Shown piece by piece: positions 18,854 to 27,976 of a stretch of 64,000 nucleotides of DNA (its first letter is position 1; each line of letters opens with the position of its first letter). Made by a program: the position numbers and the translations under genes. A model generated the notes under the pieces. It saw only the letters and a program-made list of their open reading frames with translations, searched no databases and had not been told where the DNA came from. This stretch comes from JALZMG01 sp963844175 (lineage in GTDB: Bacteria > Actinomycetota > Acidimicrobiia > Acidimicrobiales > Ilumatobacteraceae): positions 62,001-126,000 of the forward strand of contig CAWJNE010000002.1 of NCBI GenBank assembly GCA_963844175.1, written 5' to 3'.

Positions 18854-20410
18854 TCAGACGTTGACGGATCGGTCGGCCCAGAACGGCGCCCGCAGCTCGC
18901 GCTTGAGGATCTTGCCCGAACCGGTCTTCGGCAGCTCGTCGGACCACGAGATCGAACGCGGCACCTTGTAGCGGGCGAGGTGCTGGCGGGCGTGCTCGGT
19001 GACGGCCGCTTCGTCGAGCTCGCTGCCGGGGCGGCGCACGACGACGGCGTGCACGCTCTCCCCCCACTCCTCGCTGGGGATGCCGAACACAGCCGCCTCG
19101 TACACGTCGGGATGCTGCTCGAGGGCGGACTCGATCTCGGCCGGGTAGATGTTCATCCCGCCGGAGATGATCATGTCCTTCTTCCGATCGCAGATGTAGA
19201 GGAAGCCCTCGTCGTCCCGGTAGGCGATGTCGCCGACCGTCTGGAACCCCTCGCGGTGGTCCTCCTCGAACTTGTCGTGCTGCTTGTAGTAGTCGGAGAA
19301 GACCGAGGCGCTGCGCACGAACAGCTCACCGGTCGCCTCGGGCCCGGTGTCCGTGACGACGTTGCCGTCGACGTCGTAGAGGCGGATCTCGACCATCGGC
19401 GCCTCCTTGCCGCACGAGCCGGGCTTGCGCAGCTGGTCCTCCGGCCGCAGGATCGTGTTCACGCCGAGCTCGGTCGAGCCGTAGACCTCGAACAGCGAGT
19501 CGGATGGGAAGTCGGCGACGTACTGCTGCTTCAAGGCGTAGCTCCACGGCGCGGCGTTGGCGATCATGACCCGCATCGACGACCGGTCGTAGCGGGCCTT
19601 GACCTCGGCCGGCAGGTTGCAGATCATCCGGATCGGCGTCGGAGCGGCGAACGTGGACGTGGCGTGGTACGTCTCCAGCAGGCGCAGCCAGTCCTCCGGG
19701 TCGAACTTGTGCTGCAGCACGATGGTCTGGCCGAGCGCCATGGCGATGCCCATGAAGCCGCCGGGGCCGCTGTGGTACAGCGGTCCGCATGTCAGGTAGA
19801 CGTCGTCGGGGGCGTAGCCGATGAACTGCAACATGGCGCCGACCTGGGCCGGGTCGACGGCGTTGCGGCGCAGGGCACCCTTGGGCTTGCCAGTGGTGCC
19901 CGAGGTGTAGATCATCGTGGCCGCCACTTGGTCGGCCGTGGGCAGCTCCGCCACCTCGGTCGAGGCCGCGGCCACCAGCGGGTCGGCGGCGGTCTGGCCG
20001 TCGAGCGCATCACCGTCGAAGATCAGGACCTCGGCGACCTTGGGGATGGCCGACCGGATGCGATCGAACAGCGGGGCGAACTCGACGTCGGCGTACACGA
20101 GGCCGGCGTCGCTGTGGTCGGTGACGTACGCCGCCTCCTCGTCGGACAGGCGGTAGTTGAGCGGGACGGCCGTGGCGCCCAGCTTGCGTGCGGCGACGAT
20201 CAGGGTCGCCACGCCGACCGAGTTCTGGCCGCACCAGACGACCTTGACGCCGGGACCGACGCCGTAGCCGACCAGGACGTTGGCCAGGCGGTTCGTGACG
20301 TCCTCGAACTCGGCGTAGGTGACGGTGCGGACGTCGCCGCCGGGGCGGTCGTCGACGACGGCGACCTTGTCCGGGTGGGCCTGGGCGTAGACGGTCAACA
20401 GGTCGGGCAT
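18854..20410 (-). CDS. AMP-forming acyl-CoA synthetase
   Basis: A 518-residue ANL-superfamily ligase that adenylates a carboxylate and transfers it to CoA. The ATP P-loop is MIYTSGTTGKPKGA (about residue 165), followed by EVYGSTELG, YICDRKKDMIISGGMNIYPA and the C-terminal catalytic lysine in LPKTGSGKILKREL. It resembles FadD-type fatty-acid or steroid-acid ligases; the substrate is not evident. The start ATG at 20410 fits family N-termini; the frame is open further upstream but lacks family similarity. It is divergent from the MaoC-like hydratase, a plausible pathway partner. Confidence 0.88.
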   Translation of the reverse strand: MPDLLTVYAQAHPDKVAVVDDRPGGDVRTVTYAEFEDVTNRLANVLVGYGVGPGVKVVWCGQNSVGVATLIVAARKLGATAVPLNYRLSDEEAAYVTDHSDAGLVYADVEFAPLFDRIRSAIPKVAEVLIFDGDALDGQTAADPLVAAASTEVAELPTADQVAATMIYTSGTTGKPKGALRRNAVDPAQVGAMLQFIGYAPDDVYLTCGPLYHSGPGGFMGIAMALGQTIVLQHKFDPEDWLRLLETYHATSTFAAPTPIRMICNLPAEVKARYDRSSMRVMIANAAPWSYALKQQYVADFPSDSLFEVYGSTELGVNTILRPEDQLRKPGSCGKEAPMVEIRLYDVDGNVVTDTGPEATGELFVRSASVFSDYYKQHDKFEEDHREGFQTVGDIAYRDDEGFLYICDRKKDMIISGGMNIYPAEIESALEQHPDVYEAAVFGIPSEEWGESVHAVVVRRPGSELDEAAVTEHARQHLARYKVPRSISWSDELPKTGSGKILKRELRAPFWADRSVNV

Positions 20411-20546
20411 CGGGTCATTGGTAGCAGGCGACGTCGATGCTGCGAGCACGCGAGTGAGCGAGCGCCAGCGAGTCGGCGGGCACGACCTGCGCAGGCTGCA
20501 GGTGGCGTGGCCGGGGAACGCACCGAGCGTCTGCCAAGCTGCGCCC

Positions 20547-21005
20547 ATGCCTGCCCGCGACATCAATGGGACCGAGGAGCTGCGCGCGCTGATCGGTCAA
20601 CACCTCGGCTACAGCGACTGGGTCGAGATCACCCAGGAGCGCATCGATCAGTTCGCCGAGGCGACCGGTGACCACCAGTGGATCCACGTCGACGTCGAGC
20701 GGGCCACGGCCGGGCCGTTCGGGGGGCCGATCGCCCACGGGTACCTGACGCTGTCGTTGGGCCCGATGCTGTCGCCGCAGATCTACCGGGTCAGCGGGTT
20801 CTCCATGGGGGTGAACTACGGGGCCGAGAAGATCCGGTTCCCAGCACCGGTCCCGGTCGGGTCGAAGCTGCGCCTCGGCGCCACGCTGCTCGAGCTGACC
20901 GACGTCGCCGGTGGCATCCAGATGACCATGGAGTTCAGCTTCGAGGTCGAGGGCGCGCCCAAGCCGAGCTGCGTCGCCCAGGTCCTCTTCCGGCTCTACG
21001 AGTAG
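20547..21005 (+). CDS. MaoC/NodN-type enoyl-CoA hydratase
   Basis: A 152-residue single hot-dog-fold protein. ATGDHQWIHVD is the hydratase-2 active-site signature (Asp and His), followed by GPIAHGYLTLSL. The family performs R-specific hydration of trans-2-enoyl-CoA. A normal-length stand-alone domain such as this usually works as a dimer. Its promoter region is shared with the divergent acyl-CoA synthetase gene and includes GAGCGAGCG-type repeats at 20450-20480. The third 83-bp element follows its stop. Confidence 0.88.
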   Translation: MPARDINGTEELRALIGQHLGYSDWVEITQERIDQFAEATGDHQWIHVDVERATAGPFGGPIAHGYLTLSLGPMLSPQIYRVSGFSMGVNYGAEKIRFPAPVPVGSKLRLGATLLELTDVAGGIQMTMEFSFEVEGAPKPSCVAQVLFRLYE

Positions 21006-21008
21006 TAC

Positions 21009-21091
21009 CCATCCGAGGGTTTGCTGCATTCGAGGGTTACGTGCGGGGACGCCCCGCTGCCAACCCTCGGATGCACGAAACCCTCCGATGG
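21009..21091. repeat. 83-bp palindromic intergenic element, copy 3
   Basis: Identical length and motif arrangement to the elements at 2917 and 14234, with a GGGGACGCCCC centre as in copy 2. It again fills the gap between two converging genes (MaoC hydratase and LLM oxidoreductase). Confidence 0.85.
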
Positions 21092-21095
21092 ACGA

Positions 21096-22064
21096 CTAGC
21101 GGAAGTTGGGGATCACCTGGCGGGCGAAGAGCGTCAGCGTCTCGGTGTCGGGGTAGTCGGCGCACCACGGGATGAAGCCGCGGCAGCCGAGGTCGAGGTA
21201 GGTCTGGATCTTCTCGCTGACCTGCTCGGGCGTGCCGACCAGGTTGCCGGACCGCCAGCTGTCGACGGGCTCGCCCCACAGGCTGCGTGACCCCGCCGCT
21301 TCGACCTCCGCCTCGGTGGAGCGGATGAACACCTCGGGTGACCACGTCTTGCGGATCGTGTCCTCGTCCCGCCCGACCTCCGTGCAGTGGCCCTGCAGCA
21401 CCTCCCGCTTGTGTGCCCACTGCTCCGGCTGACCGCCCCAGTTCGAGCAGTCGGCGTGGCGGGCGACGACACGCAGCGTGAGCTGCTCGCCACCACCGCC
21501 GACCCACACCGGGGGGTGCGGGTCCTGCAGCGGCTTGGGGTCGCAGTTGGCACGGGACAGGCTGTAGTGGTCGCCGTGGAACGTGGTCTCGGGCTGCGTC
21601 CACATGCTCTTGACGATCTCGACGGTCTCGCGCAGCATGCCGATGCGGTCCTTGGGCTGCGGGAACTCGAACCCGAAGCCGCGGTACTCGTTCTCGTACC
21701 ACCCGGCGCCGATCCCCCAGTCCAGCCGGCCACCCGAGATGACGTCCACGGTCGAGGTGATCTTGGCCAGCACACCGGGGTTGCGGTAGCTGTTGCAGCC
21801 GACCATCTGGCCGAGGCGGATCCGGCTGGTGCGCTGGCTGATGGCTGCGATCGTGGTCCAGCACTCGAACACGGCCTCGTGGGCAGGGCGGGGGACGTTG
21901 TGGAAGTGGTCGTAGACCCAGATCGAGTCGTACCCCAGCTCCTCGGCCAGCTGGGCGATCTCGACGGCCCGGTCCCACTTCGCCGCCGCCCCGTCGATCG
22001 AGGCCAGCTCCATCTTCCACCCCTGGGGCATGAACGCCCCGAACACCACGTCGTCAGTCGGCAT
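21096..22064 (-). CDS. LLM-class F420-dependent oxidoreductase
   Basis: A 322-residue TIM-barrel oxidoreductase of the luciferase-like superfamily. The N-terminal FGAFMPQGWKMEL, the central GIGAGWYENEYRGFG and GGGGEQLTLRVVARHAD are typical of actinobacterial F420-dependent members. Cofactor choice (F420 rather than FMN) is inferred from resemblance. The ATG at 22064 lies six bases after TACGTT, fitting a leaderless start. No substrate can be inferred. Confidence 0.85.
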   Translation of the reverse strand: MPTDDVVFGAFMPQGWKMELASIDGAAAKWDRAVEIAQLAEELGYDSIWVYDHFHNVPRPAHEAVFECWTTIAAISQRTSRIRLGQMVGCNSYRNPGVLAKITSTVDVISGGRLDWGIGAGWYENEYRGFGFEFPQPKDRIGMLRETVEIVKSMWTQPETTFHGDHYSLSRANCDPKPLQDPHPPVWVGGGGEQLTLRVVARHADCSNWGGQPEQWAHKREVLQGHCTEVGRDEDTIRKTWSPEVFIRSTEAEVEAAGSRSLWGEPVDSWRSGNLVGTPEQVSEKIQTYLDLGCRGFIPWCADYPDTETLTLFARQVIPNFR

Positions 22065-22149
22065 GGTCGCAACGTAGCGGTCAGGCTCGACGGCACTTCT
22101 CCTGAGGATTTGGGGTCATCCTTGACCCCTGAAAACGCTTGAGAACGCG

Positions 22150-22155
22150 TACGGT
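22150..22155 (+). promoter_or_regulatory. -10-like hexamer TACGGT before a lipoprotein gene
   Basis: TACGGT ends seven bases before ATG 22163, the leaderless spacing seen repeatedly here. Upstream, AACGC is repeated around TTGAG (22134-22149), but no convincing -35 at standard spacing is visible. Confidence 0.4.
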
Positions 22156-22162
22156 GCGAGGG

Positions 22163-22564
22163 ATGCGTCGCTTGGTGGTCGTCGCGCTCATTGCGGTCGT
22201 CGGCGGGTCGGCGTGCGCCAGTGAGGAGCCGGACACCGGGCCCGAGCCGACGGTCGCCGTGATCCAGGTCGTCGACGAGACGTACCGCATCGAGCTGGCC
22301 ACCCCCGAGCTGGTCGATCACGCCCGTCGCCTGCTGGACGGCGAGGAGTTGGCGAACATCCCCAACGGCAAGATCGACCGCAGCTCGCCGAGCGTCAACG
22401 AGCCGTGGTCGTGGCACATCGACCCGGCCACCATCGAGTTCGTCGACCTGACGACGGAGGTCTGCGACGGCCTGCCGTCGTCGGTCGAGGACGGGTCACT
22501 GACCTCGGAGTTCTACTGCCCCTGGGACGCCACGGTCATCGCCCTCGACGAGCCGGCATCCTGA
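22163..22564 (+). CDS. Small putative lipoprotein
   Basis: A 133-residue exported protein. MRRLVVVALIAVVGGSAC is a signal peptide ending in a lipobox-like GGSAC (Cys residue 18). The mature part is acidic with two further Cys (TEVCDG, SEFYCPW) that could pair. I recognise no family. The ATG at 22163 is preferred over a TTG at 22139 because the signal peptide begins there and a -10-like box precedes it. It stands upstream of the menaquinone genes but shows no sequence link to them. Confidence 0.7.
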   Translation: MRRLVVVALIAVVGGSACASEEPDTGPEPTVAVIQVVDETYRIELATPELVDHARRLLDGEELANIPNGKIDRSSPSVNEPWSWHIDPATIEFVDLTTEVCDGLPSSVEDGSLTSEFYCPWDATVIALDEPAS

Positions 22565-22599
22565 CGAGCAGGCCACCGGCGGCCGTAGCCTCGGCGGCG

Positions 22600-23304
22600 A
22601 TGACCGCGCCGGCGCGCTGGGATCGCACGACCCTTCCCGAAGGCGAGGAGAAGCAGGCCGCGGTGCGCGAGATGTTCGACGCCATCGCACCTCGCTACGA
22701 CCTGGTCAACCGGATCATGACCTTCCGCCTCGACGTGCGCTGGCGGCGGCGGGCGGTCCGGGAGCTCCGGCTGCCGCCCGGGAGCTACGTGCTCGACCTG
22801 GCCAGCGGCACCGGCGACCTGTGCATCGACCTCGAGCGGGCCGGGCACGTCCCCATCTCGGTCGATCTCAGCCTGGGCATGCTGCGCGCCGACCGCAGCG
22901 GTGCGCCCCGCCTGCAGGCCGACATCCTCCGCCTCCCGCTGGCCGACGGGGCCGCCGACGGCGTCACGTGCGGCTTCGCGCTGCGCAACCTCGTCGATCT
23001 CGAGCGCTTCGTCACCGAACTGTCCCGGGTCGTGCGCCCCGGCGGGCGGATCGCCCTGCTCGACGTCGGCATCCCGCGGAACCGCATCGTTCGCTGGGGG
23101 CACGGCGTCTACTTCGGGCGCGTGGTGCCCCGCATCGGCGGCTGGCTGTCGGACCCCGCGGCCTACCGCTACCTGCCGCGCAGCGTGGCCTACCTCCCTG
23201 CGCCGGCCGGGCTGGTGGCGATGGCGGAGCGCGCCGGCTTCGGCTCGGTCGAACACACCGAGCTCAGCGGCGGCATCACCCAACTGCTCACCGCCACCCG
23301 CTGA
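22600..23304 (+). CDS. menG: Demethylmenaquinone methyltransferase
   Basis: A 234-residue UbiE/MenG-type SAM-dependent methyltransferase, the last step of menaquinone synthesis. The family signature around REMFDAIAPRYDLVNRIMTF is at the N-terminus, the SAM motif is VLDLASGTGDLCIDLE, and GFALRNLVDLERFVTEL is present. It ends in the TGATG overlap with menF, so the two are coupled. TAGCCT ends eight bases before the ATG. The pathway neighbours (menF, menD, menH, menA, menE) support the function. Confidence 0.9.
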   Translation: MTAPARWDRTTLPEGEEKQAAVREMFDAIAPRYDLVNRIMTFRLDVRWRRRAVRELRLPPGSYVLDLASGTGDLCIDLERAGHVPISVDLSLGMLRADRSGAPRLQADILRLPLADGAADGVTCGFALRNLVDLERFVTELSRVVRPGGRIALLDVGIPRNRIVRWGHGVYFGRVVPRIGGWLSDPAAYRYLPRSVAYLPAPAGLVAMAERAGFGSVEHTELSGGITQLLTATR

Positions 23305-24473
23305 TGCGCGCCGTCAGCAGCCGCCTGTCGACGCCGATCGCGCTGGAGGACGTCGCCGGCGACGACGGCTACCTGTTCGTGCGCAACGACACCGGAATCG
23401 CCGGCCGGGGCGAGGCGTGGCGGGGGCCCGTCGATGATGCGGCGGCCGCGCTGGCGGCGATCGATGTGCGAGACGGCGACGTCGGGCCCGTGGCGGTCGG
23501 CGGGCTGCCGTTCGTGCCCGGTGGACGTGGGGAGATGGTGATCCCGGCCACGACGGTGCGCCGATCGGCCGACGGCGACACCTGGGTCGTGACGGTCGAC
23601 GACGCGCCGACCGACGTACGTCCGGCCAGCGATCCGGCGCCGGATGCCGCCAGCTATGTCATCAGGCCGGTCACACCGATCGAGACGTACCTGCGCGCCG
23701 TCGAGGCCGCCCGCGAGGCGGTGCGTGACGGTCGCCTCACCAAGGCCGTCATCGCCCGCGAGATCGTCGTCGAAGCCGACCGGCCGATCGGCCAGCACGG
23801 TGTGCTGCGCCGCTTGCGGGGCACGTTCGGGTCGAGCTACCGGTTCGCCCTGGACGGCTTCATCGGCGCATCACCCGAACTGCTCATCGACGTCGACGAT
23901 CGGGACGTGCGCTCGCACCCACTGGCCGGCACCGCGCCGAGGACGGGCGACGTCGACCTCGACGCGGCGATCGCCGAGCAACTCGTCGCCAGCACCAAGG
24001 ACCAGGTCGAGCATCGGGTCGTCATCGACGTGATCCACGACACGTTGCTGCCGTGGTGCAGCTTCCTCGACTGGGAGCCGGACCCCTCGATCGTCACGGT
24101 GGCCAACGTGCAGCACCTCGGCACGCGCATCGAGGGCCGGCTCTCGGCGCCGCCGCCCAACGTCGTCGAGCTCGTGCGGGCCCTCTCCCCCACCCCGGCG
24201 CTCGGTGGCCACCCGACGGCCGCCGCCCTCCAGCTGATCGCCGAGGTCGAGGGCGTCGATCGCAGCCGCTACGGCGGCGCCGTCGGCTGGGTCGACGGGC
24301 GCGGCAACGGCACCTGGGCCGTGGCCATCCGCTGCGCCGAGCTGACCGCCGATCGGTGCTGCGCCCGGCTACACGCCGGGGGCGGCATCGTCGCCGACAG
24401 CGACCCGCTGGCCGAGCTGGCGGAGACGCAGGCCAAGTTCCAGGCGATGCTGTCGGCGCTGATCAGGCCGTAG
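23304..24473 (+). CDS. menF: Isochorismate synthase
   Basis: A 389-residue chorismate-utilising enzyme converting chorismate to isochorismate, the committed step of menaquinone synthesis. Visible conserved parts are KAVIAREIVVEAD, FIGASPELLI, HPLAGTAPRTG, LVASTKDQVEHRVVIDVI, LSPTPALGGHP and the C-terminal LHAGGGIVADSDPLAELAET. The association with menG and menD argues for MenF rather than a salicylate-pathway enzyme. The last eleven bases overlap the convergent hypothetical gene. Confidence 0.9.
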   Translation: MRAVSSRLSTPIALEDVAGDDGYLFVRNDTGIAGRGEAWRGPVDDAAAALAAIDVRDGDVGPVAVGGLPFVPGGRGEMVIPATTVRRSADGDTWVVTVDDAPTDVRPASDPAPDAASYVIRPVTPIETYLRAVEAAREAVRDGRLTKAVIAREIVVEADRPIGQHGVLRRLRGTFGSSYRFALDGFIGASPELLIDVDDRDVRSHPLAGTAPRTGDVDLDAAIAEQLVASTKDQVEHRVVIDVIHDTLLPWCSFLDWEPDPSIVTVANVQHLGTRIEGRLSAPPPNVVELVRALSPTPALGGHPTAAALQLIAEVEGVDRSRYGGAVGWVDGRGNGTWAVAIRCAELTADRCCARLHAGGGIVADSDPLAELAETQAKFQAMLSALIRP

Positions 24474-24927
24474 CGACGATGTCGAGCGACGGCCAGCGGA
24501 TGGTCAGCGTCCCGCCGTCAGGGAGCGCCTCCCAGCGGGCCGCCAACCGGTCGAACGTCGGCCCGATCGGGGTGGGCTGGCCGAGCGCCCACGCGAAGTG
24601 GTGCCGGTTCCCGACCTCCTCGGCGGCGACGAGCGCGGCCCGATGGTCGCGGATCAGCTGGCGGCCCGGTCTGGTGCGCCGCTGCCGGGTTCCGTGGTCG
24701 AACGTCGCACCGCGGGCCAGGAGTCCCCAGAACCCGTCGGTGATGCCGAGCTGCGACTCGGTGGCCAGGTGTCCGAGGTCGTGCGGGATCCGACCGCGAC
24801 CGATGGGCATGTAGCCGCCGGTCACACGCCACCGCGTCGTGCGCACCGCTTCCCACCACGCGTGCGGCGAGCGCCCGTCGACCTTGTGGAACGTCACCGT
24901 CAGGGTGGGTGTGTGGGCCGGGCGCAC
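24463..24927 (-). CDS. Hypothetical protein between menF and menD
   Basis: A 154-residue cytoplasmic protein with no membrane segment. The stretch IPHDLGHLATESQLGITDGF carries two His and is followed by FWGLLARGATFDHGT. I do not recognise the family. It lies on the same strand as menD, 47 bases downstream, and may share its transcript. An AAGACT hexamer sits six bases before the GTG. Its end overlaps menF by eleven bases in a tail-to-tail arrangement. Confidence 0.6.
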   Translation of the reverse strand: MRPAHTPTLTVTFHKVDGRSPHAWWEAVRTTRWRVTGGYMPIGRGRIPHDLGHLATESQLGITDGFWGLLARGATFDHGTRQRRTRPGRQLIRDHRAALVAAEEVGNRHHFAWALGQPTPIGPTFDRLAARWEALPDGGTLTIRWPSLDIVATA

Positions 24928-24974
24928 GGGTCCAGTCTTGCCCCGGGGCCCGCCGCTCCCGGGGCCGCTTTCCT

Positions 24975-26612
24975 TCAGATCTCGTCCACCGCGGCGGCCA
25001 CGGCGTCGTGCAGCTCGGCGTGGACGACCACGTTGGCCGCCCGGTCGGTGGCCACCCTCGTGACGCTCGGGCCGGGGAGGTCGAGACGGGCGGTCAGCTC
25101 GTCGACCGTCACGACGTCCACCGCATCGAGGTGGTGGGCCCTGGCCAGCGCGACGAGGTCCGTCCCGTGCGGCGTCCCGAACAGCCGCTCGAACCGGTCG
25201 TCCTCGAGCACATCGGCCTGCGGCAGGAACGAGAAGATCCCACCCCCGTCGTTGTCGACGACCACGATCCGCAGATCGGCGCCGCGCTCGGTCAGCGCGG
25301 TCAGCGCGCCACCGTCGTGCAGCAGCGCCAGGTCACCGACCAGCGCCACCGTCGTGGTGCCGCCGATCGCCACACCGAGCGCCGTCGACACCACGCCGTC
25401 GATGCCGTTGGCTCCGCGGTTGGCGTGGGCCCGCGCCCACGGTCCGCCGTACCACTCCAGGTCGCGCACCGGCATGGACGACGCGACCACCAGCTCGGCG
25501 TCGGCCGGCAACCATCGAGCCACGGTGCGCGCCGTCCCCGGCTCCGTCAGGTGCGGCCGGGCCGTGAGCACGGCGTCGATCGCCGACTGGGCGGCACGGT
25601 CGGCGGCGATCCACCGGTCGCGCCACGCGTGGCCTCCATCGCCGTGCCACTCGGCAGGATCGAGCTCGTCGGCGCGCATCGTCATCGCCACCTGGTGGTC
25701 CGGGTCGATGGTCGCCGGACCGCCCACCTGCACGAGCACGGCGGCGGACCCTGCAGCGGCGCCGACCCATTGGGCGAGCACCTTCGACGTCGCCGGGCGC
25801 CCGAGCCGCACGATGACCTCCGGACGCGTGTCGGCGGCGAACCCGGCGTGGCGGAGCAGGCCGTCGGCGCTGGTGATCGCGCCGTCGAGGTGGCGGGCGC
25901 CCGACGTCGGGTCGGCGAGCACTGGCCAGCCCGTGGCCTGCGACAACGCGGCGACGGTGGACGGCGCGACGCTGCTGCGGCCGCCGGCAAGGATGACGCC
26001 CCGCTCCACCGGTCCAACGGGGCCCGGCGCGCCGGCGGCCCGGTCGACGGTCCGGCGCCGAGGACGTGACGGAGGCAGCGGTCCCGCCGTTCCGATGAGC
26101 GGCTCCCGGAAGGGCAGGTTGAGGTGGACCGGGCCGTCGGCTGCGGCGGCGGCGACGCGAGCGGCCAGCGACCGCCACGTGGCCGCGCCGTGCCGGTCAG
26201 GTACCCCGGGGTCGTGGAACCACCGCACAGCCCGCCCGAACAGGTGGGTCTGATCGATCGTCTGCGCCGCGCCGACGTCGCGCAGCTCCGGCGGGCGATC
26301 GGCGGTCACGACGATCATCGGGACCGCCGACAGCCCGGCCTCGACGACGGCCGGCGCGAGGTTGGCCGCCGCCGTGCCGCTCGTGGTCAGCACGACCGCC
26401 GGCGTGCCGCCGAGCCCCAACCCGAGTCCGACGAACCCGGCGACACGTTCGTCGTGGACGACGGTGACCGGCAGCCGGTCGGCGAGGGCCAGCGCCATCG
26501 GGGTGCTGCGCGAGCCCGGTGCGACGACGGCGTGACGTACACCCCGATCGACCCACTCGTCGACGAGCGTGGCGCAGAACGTGGCCTGGACGTCGCCGCC
26601 GGCACCGGACAC
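24975..26612 (-). CDS. menD: 2-succinyl-5-enolpyruvyl-6-hydroxy-3-cyclohexene-1-carboxylate synthase
   Basis: A 545-residue ThDP-dependent enzyme that adds succinic semialdehyde (from 2-oxoglutarate) to isochorismate. APGSRSTPMALAL, the Glu-containing HDERVAGFVGLGLG and TTSGTAAANLAPAVVEA are diagnostic of MenD. The C-terminal ThDP-Mg motif is near VALVGDLALLHDGGAL with VVDNDGGGIFSFLPQ. The GTG at 26612 follows TATCGT by seven bases, a leaderless promoter. It is oriented opposite to menF, so the pathway is not one operon here. Confidence 0.93.
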   Translation of the reverse strand: MSGAGGDVQATFCATLVDEWVDRGVRHAVVAPGSRSTPMALALADRLPVTVVHDERVAGFVGLGLGLGGTPAVVLTTSGTAAANLAPAVVEAGLSAVPMIVVTADRPPELRDVGAAQTIDQTHLFGRAVRWFHDPGVPDRHGAATWRSLAARVAAAAADGPVHLNLPFREPLIGTAGPLPPSRPRRRTVDRAAGAPGPVGPVERGVILAGGRSSVAPSTVAALSQATGWPVLADPTSGARHLDGAITSADGLLRHAGFAADTRPEVIVRLGRPATSKVLAQWVGAAAGSAAVLVQVGGPATIDPDHQVAMTMRADELDPAEWHGDGGHAWRDRWIAADRAAQSAIDAVLTARPHLTEPGTARTVARWLPADAELVVASSMPVRDLEWYGGPWARAHANRGANGIDGVVSTALGVAIGGTTTVALVGDLALLHDGGALTALTERGADLRIVVVDNDGGGIFSFLPQADVLEDDRFERLFGTPHGTDLVALARAHHLDAVDVVTVDELTARLDLPGPSVTRVATDRAANVVVHAELHDAVAAAVDEI

Positions 26613-26619
26613 CGCCCGG

Positions 26620-26625
26620 ACGATA
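26620..26625 (-). promoter_or_regulatory. -10-like hexamer TATCGT for menD
   Basis: On the minus strand TATCGT ends seven bases before the GTG of menD. The identical hexamer and spacing precede menA at 31401-31406. Confidence 0.5.
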
Positions 26626-26694
26626 CGGCCCCACCCCCACCACCGCGTTTGTTCGCTGGCGCGCGGCCGGGCGACCGTCAGTGCGCGAACGCGC

Positions 26695-26994
26695 TCAGTT
26701 GGCGGAGAGGTCGATCAGGCAGTTGACCCCGCCGAACTCGTTGGGCACGTAGTCGTCGGCCTGGTCGTCGTTGAACCACGTCTGGTCGCTGCCGCGGTAG
26801 CGGAACTGGTACGTGTGGCCCCGCTCCACCTCCACCCGTGCCTCCAGGTGGTCGCCGTGGGCCTCGAGCAGGGTCTCGTTCCAGTCCCAGCCGTTGAAGT
26901 CGCCCGCCACGCCGATCGGGCGGGCCGGGTGGTGGGCCGGCAGCACGAAGCGCAGCTCGACCACCCCGTCGTCGTGGGACACCCGCTCGATCAT
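26695..26994 (-). CDS. CBM48/glycogen-binding-domain protein
   Basis: A 99-residue protein consisting almost entirely of an isoamylase-N/AMPK-type glycan-binding module. GVAGDFNGWDWNETLL carries the conserved Gly-Phe-Asn-Gly-Trp, and YQFRYRGSDQTWFNDDQADD is the second half. Such domains bind alpha-glucans or serve as regulatory modules; stand-alone copies are common in actinobacteria and mostly uncharacterised. It is divergent from the coiled-coil gene, whose predicted start overlaps this one. Confidence 0.8.
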   Translation of the reverse strand: MIERVSHDDGVVELRFVLPAHHPARPIGVAGDFNGWDWNETLLEAHGDHLEARVEVERGHTYQFRYRGSDQTWFNDDQADDYVPNEFGGVNCLIDLSAN

Positions 26995-27867
26995 CGCCGT
27001 GCCCGGTACCCGGCCGGCCCCGCTCGCCGAACCCCAGCTACCGTCGATGCTCTGGATCCGGACGCCCTGCGCACGCTGCTCTCCACGCCGCCACCGGCGT
27101 TCGTCGCCGCCCGCAACGACCTGGCCAAGGCGCTGCGCGCCGAGAAGGACCGCGAGGCGGCAGCAACAGTGTCAGCCATCCGCCGCCCAGCCTGGTCCGA
27201 GTGGGCCCTCAATGTCACGTCGCGATCGCATCCCGACGAGATCGCCGCCTTCGCCGAGGCGGCGGCGGCCGTGCGCGACGCCCAGGACGCCGCGGTCGAC
27301 GGCCGCCCCGCCGAGGTCCGCCAGGCGTTGCAGGACCTCCGCCAGCGCACCACTGCAGTGGCCACGCCGGCCAACGCGGCGCTGCAGGCCGAGGCGGCAA
27401 AGGGCGACCTGCCCGCGCTCACGGCCCAGTTGGCCGAGATCGCCGGGAGCGCCGAGGCCGTCGAACGCCTGCGCAACGGCACGGTCGGGACCGGGGAGGC
27501 CGCCGAGAGCGACCTGTTCGCCGGCCTCGCCGGTCCGCCGGCGCCCCGTCCGGCACGTGCCGCCAACGGAAAGAAGTCGGCCGGCGCCGGCACACCGGCC
27601 GGCAACGCCACCGATCCGCCGGCACCGACGGCGGCCGAGCGGCGCCGACTGATCCGCGACCTCGCCGCCGCCGAGCGGGACCTCAAGCGGGCCCAGCGAG
27701 TGGCTGCGCGCGCGGCGGACGACCTCGCCGCCGCGGTCGAGGCGGCCGAGGCCGCCGAGCGCCAGCGGGCAGCGACGGCGGCCAAGGTCGACGAAGCGAA
27801 CGCCGCCGTCGAGCAGGCCGAGGCCGGACGGGCCGCCGCCGCCGAGGCCCTCGACGGCACCCCCTGA
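26974..27867 (+). CDS. Ala-rich coiled-coil protein, start uncertain
   Basis: About 297 residues from GTG 26974. The conserved-looking part begins near codon 25 (LDPDALRTLLSTPPPAFVAA) and continues with ALRAEKDREAAATVSAI, resembling a family of actinobacterial proteins of unknown function with a LRKP(S/T)xxAWALN-like segment (here IRRPAWSEWALNV). The C-terminal 90 residues are a long Ala/Glu/Arg coiled coil. No ATG, GTG or TTG lies between 26974 and the conserved part, so either the first 25 residues are real (overlapping the divergent gene by 21 bases) or a non-standard start such as CTG 27049 is used. Confidence 0.65.
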   Translation: MGHPLDHRRARYPAGPARRTPATVDALDPDALRTLLSTPPPAFVAARNDLAKALRAEKDREAAATVSAIRRPAWSEWALNVTSRSHPDEIAAFAEAAAAVRDAQDAAVDGRPAEVRQALQDLRQRTTAVATPANAALQAEAAKGDLPALTAQLAEIAGSAEAVERLRNGTVGTGEAAESDLFAGLAGPPAPRPARAANGKKSAGAGTPAGNATDPPAPTAAERRRLIRDLAAAERDLKRAQRVAARAADDLAAAVEAAEAAERQRAATAAKVDEANAAVEQAEAGRAAAAEALDGTP

Positions 27868-27976
27868 CGGAACATCGCCCGCCTGCTCGAACCCCCCGGC
27901 CCGCTCCCGTCAGCGGTCGCACTGCGGCCTGTGGTACGAACGGCTGGTGCCGACCTTCCAGCCGCACCCGTCACCG

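Noticed and set aside
18980..20671. 563-codon plus-strand frame opposite the acyl-CoA synthetase
   Set aside because: Its sequence is the complement of a well-conserved ligase; Val/Asp/Gly-rich with no domain.
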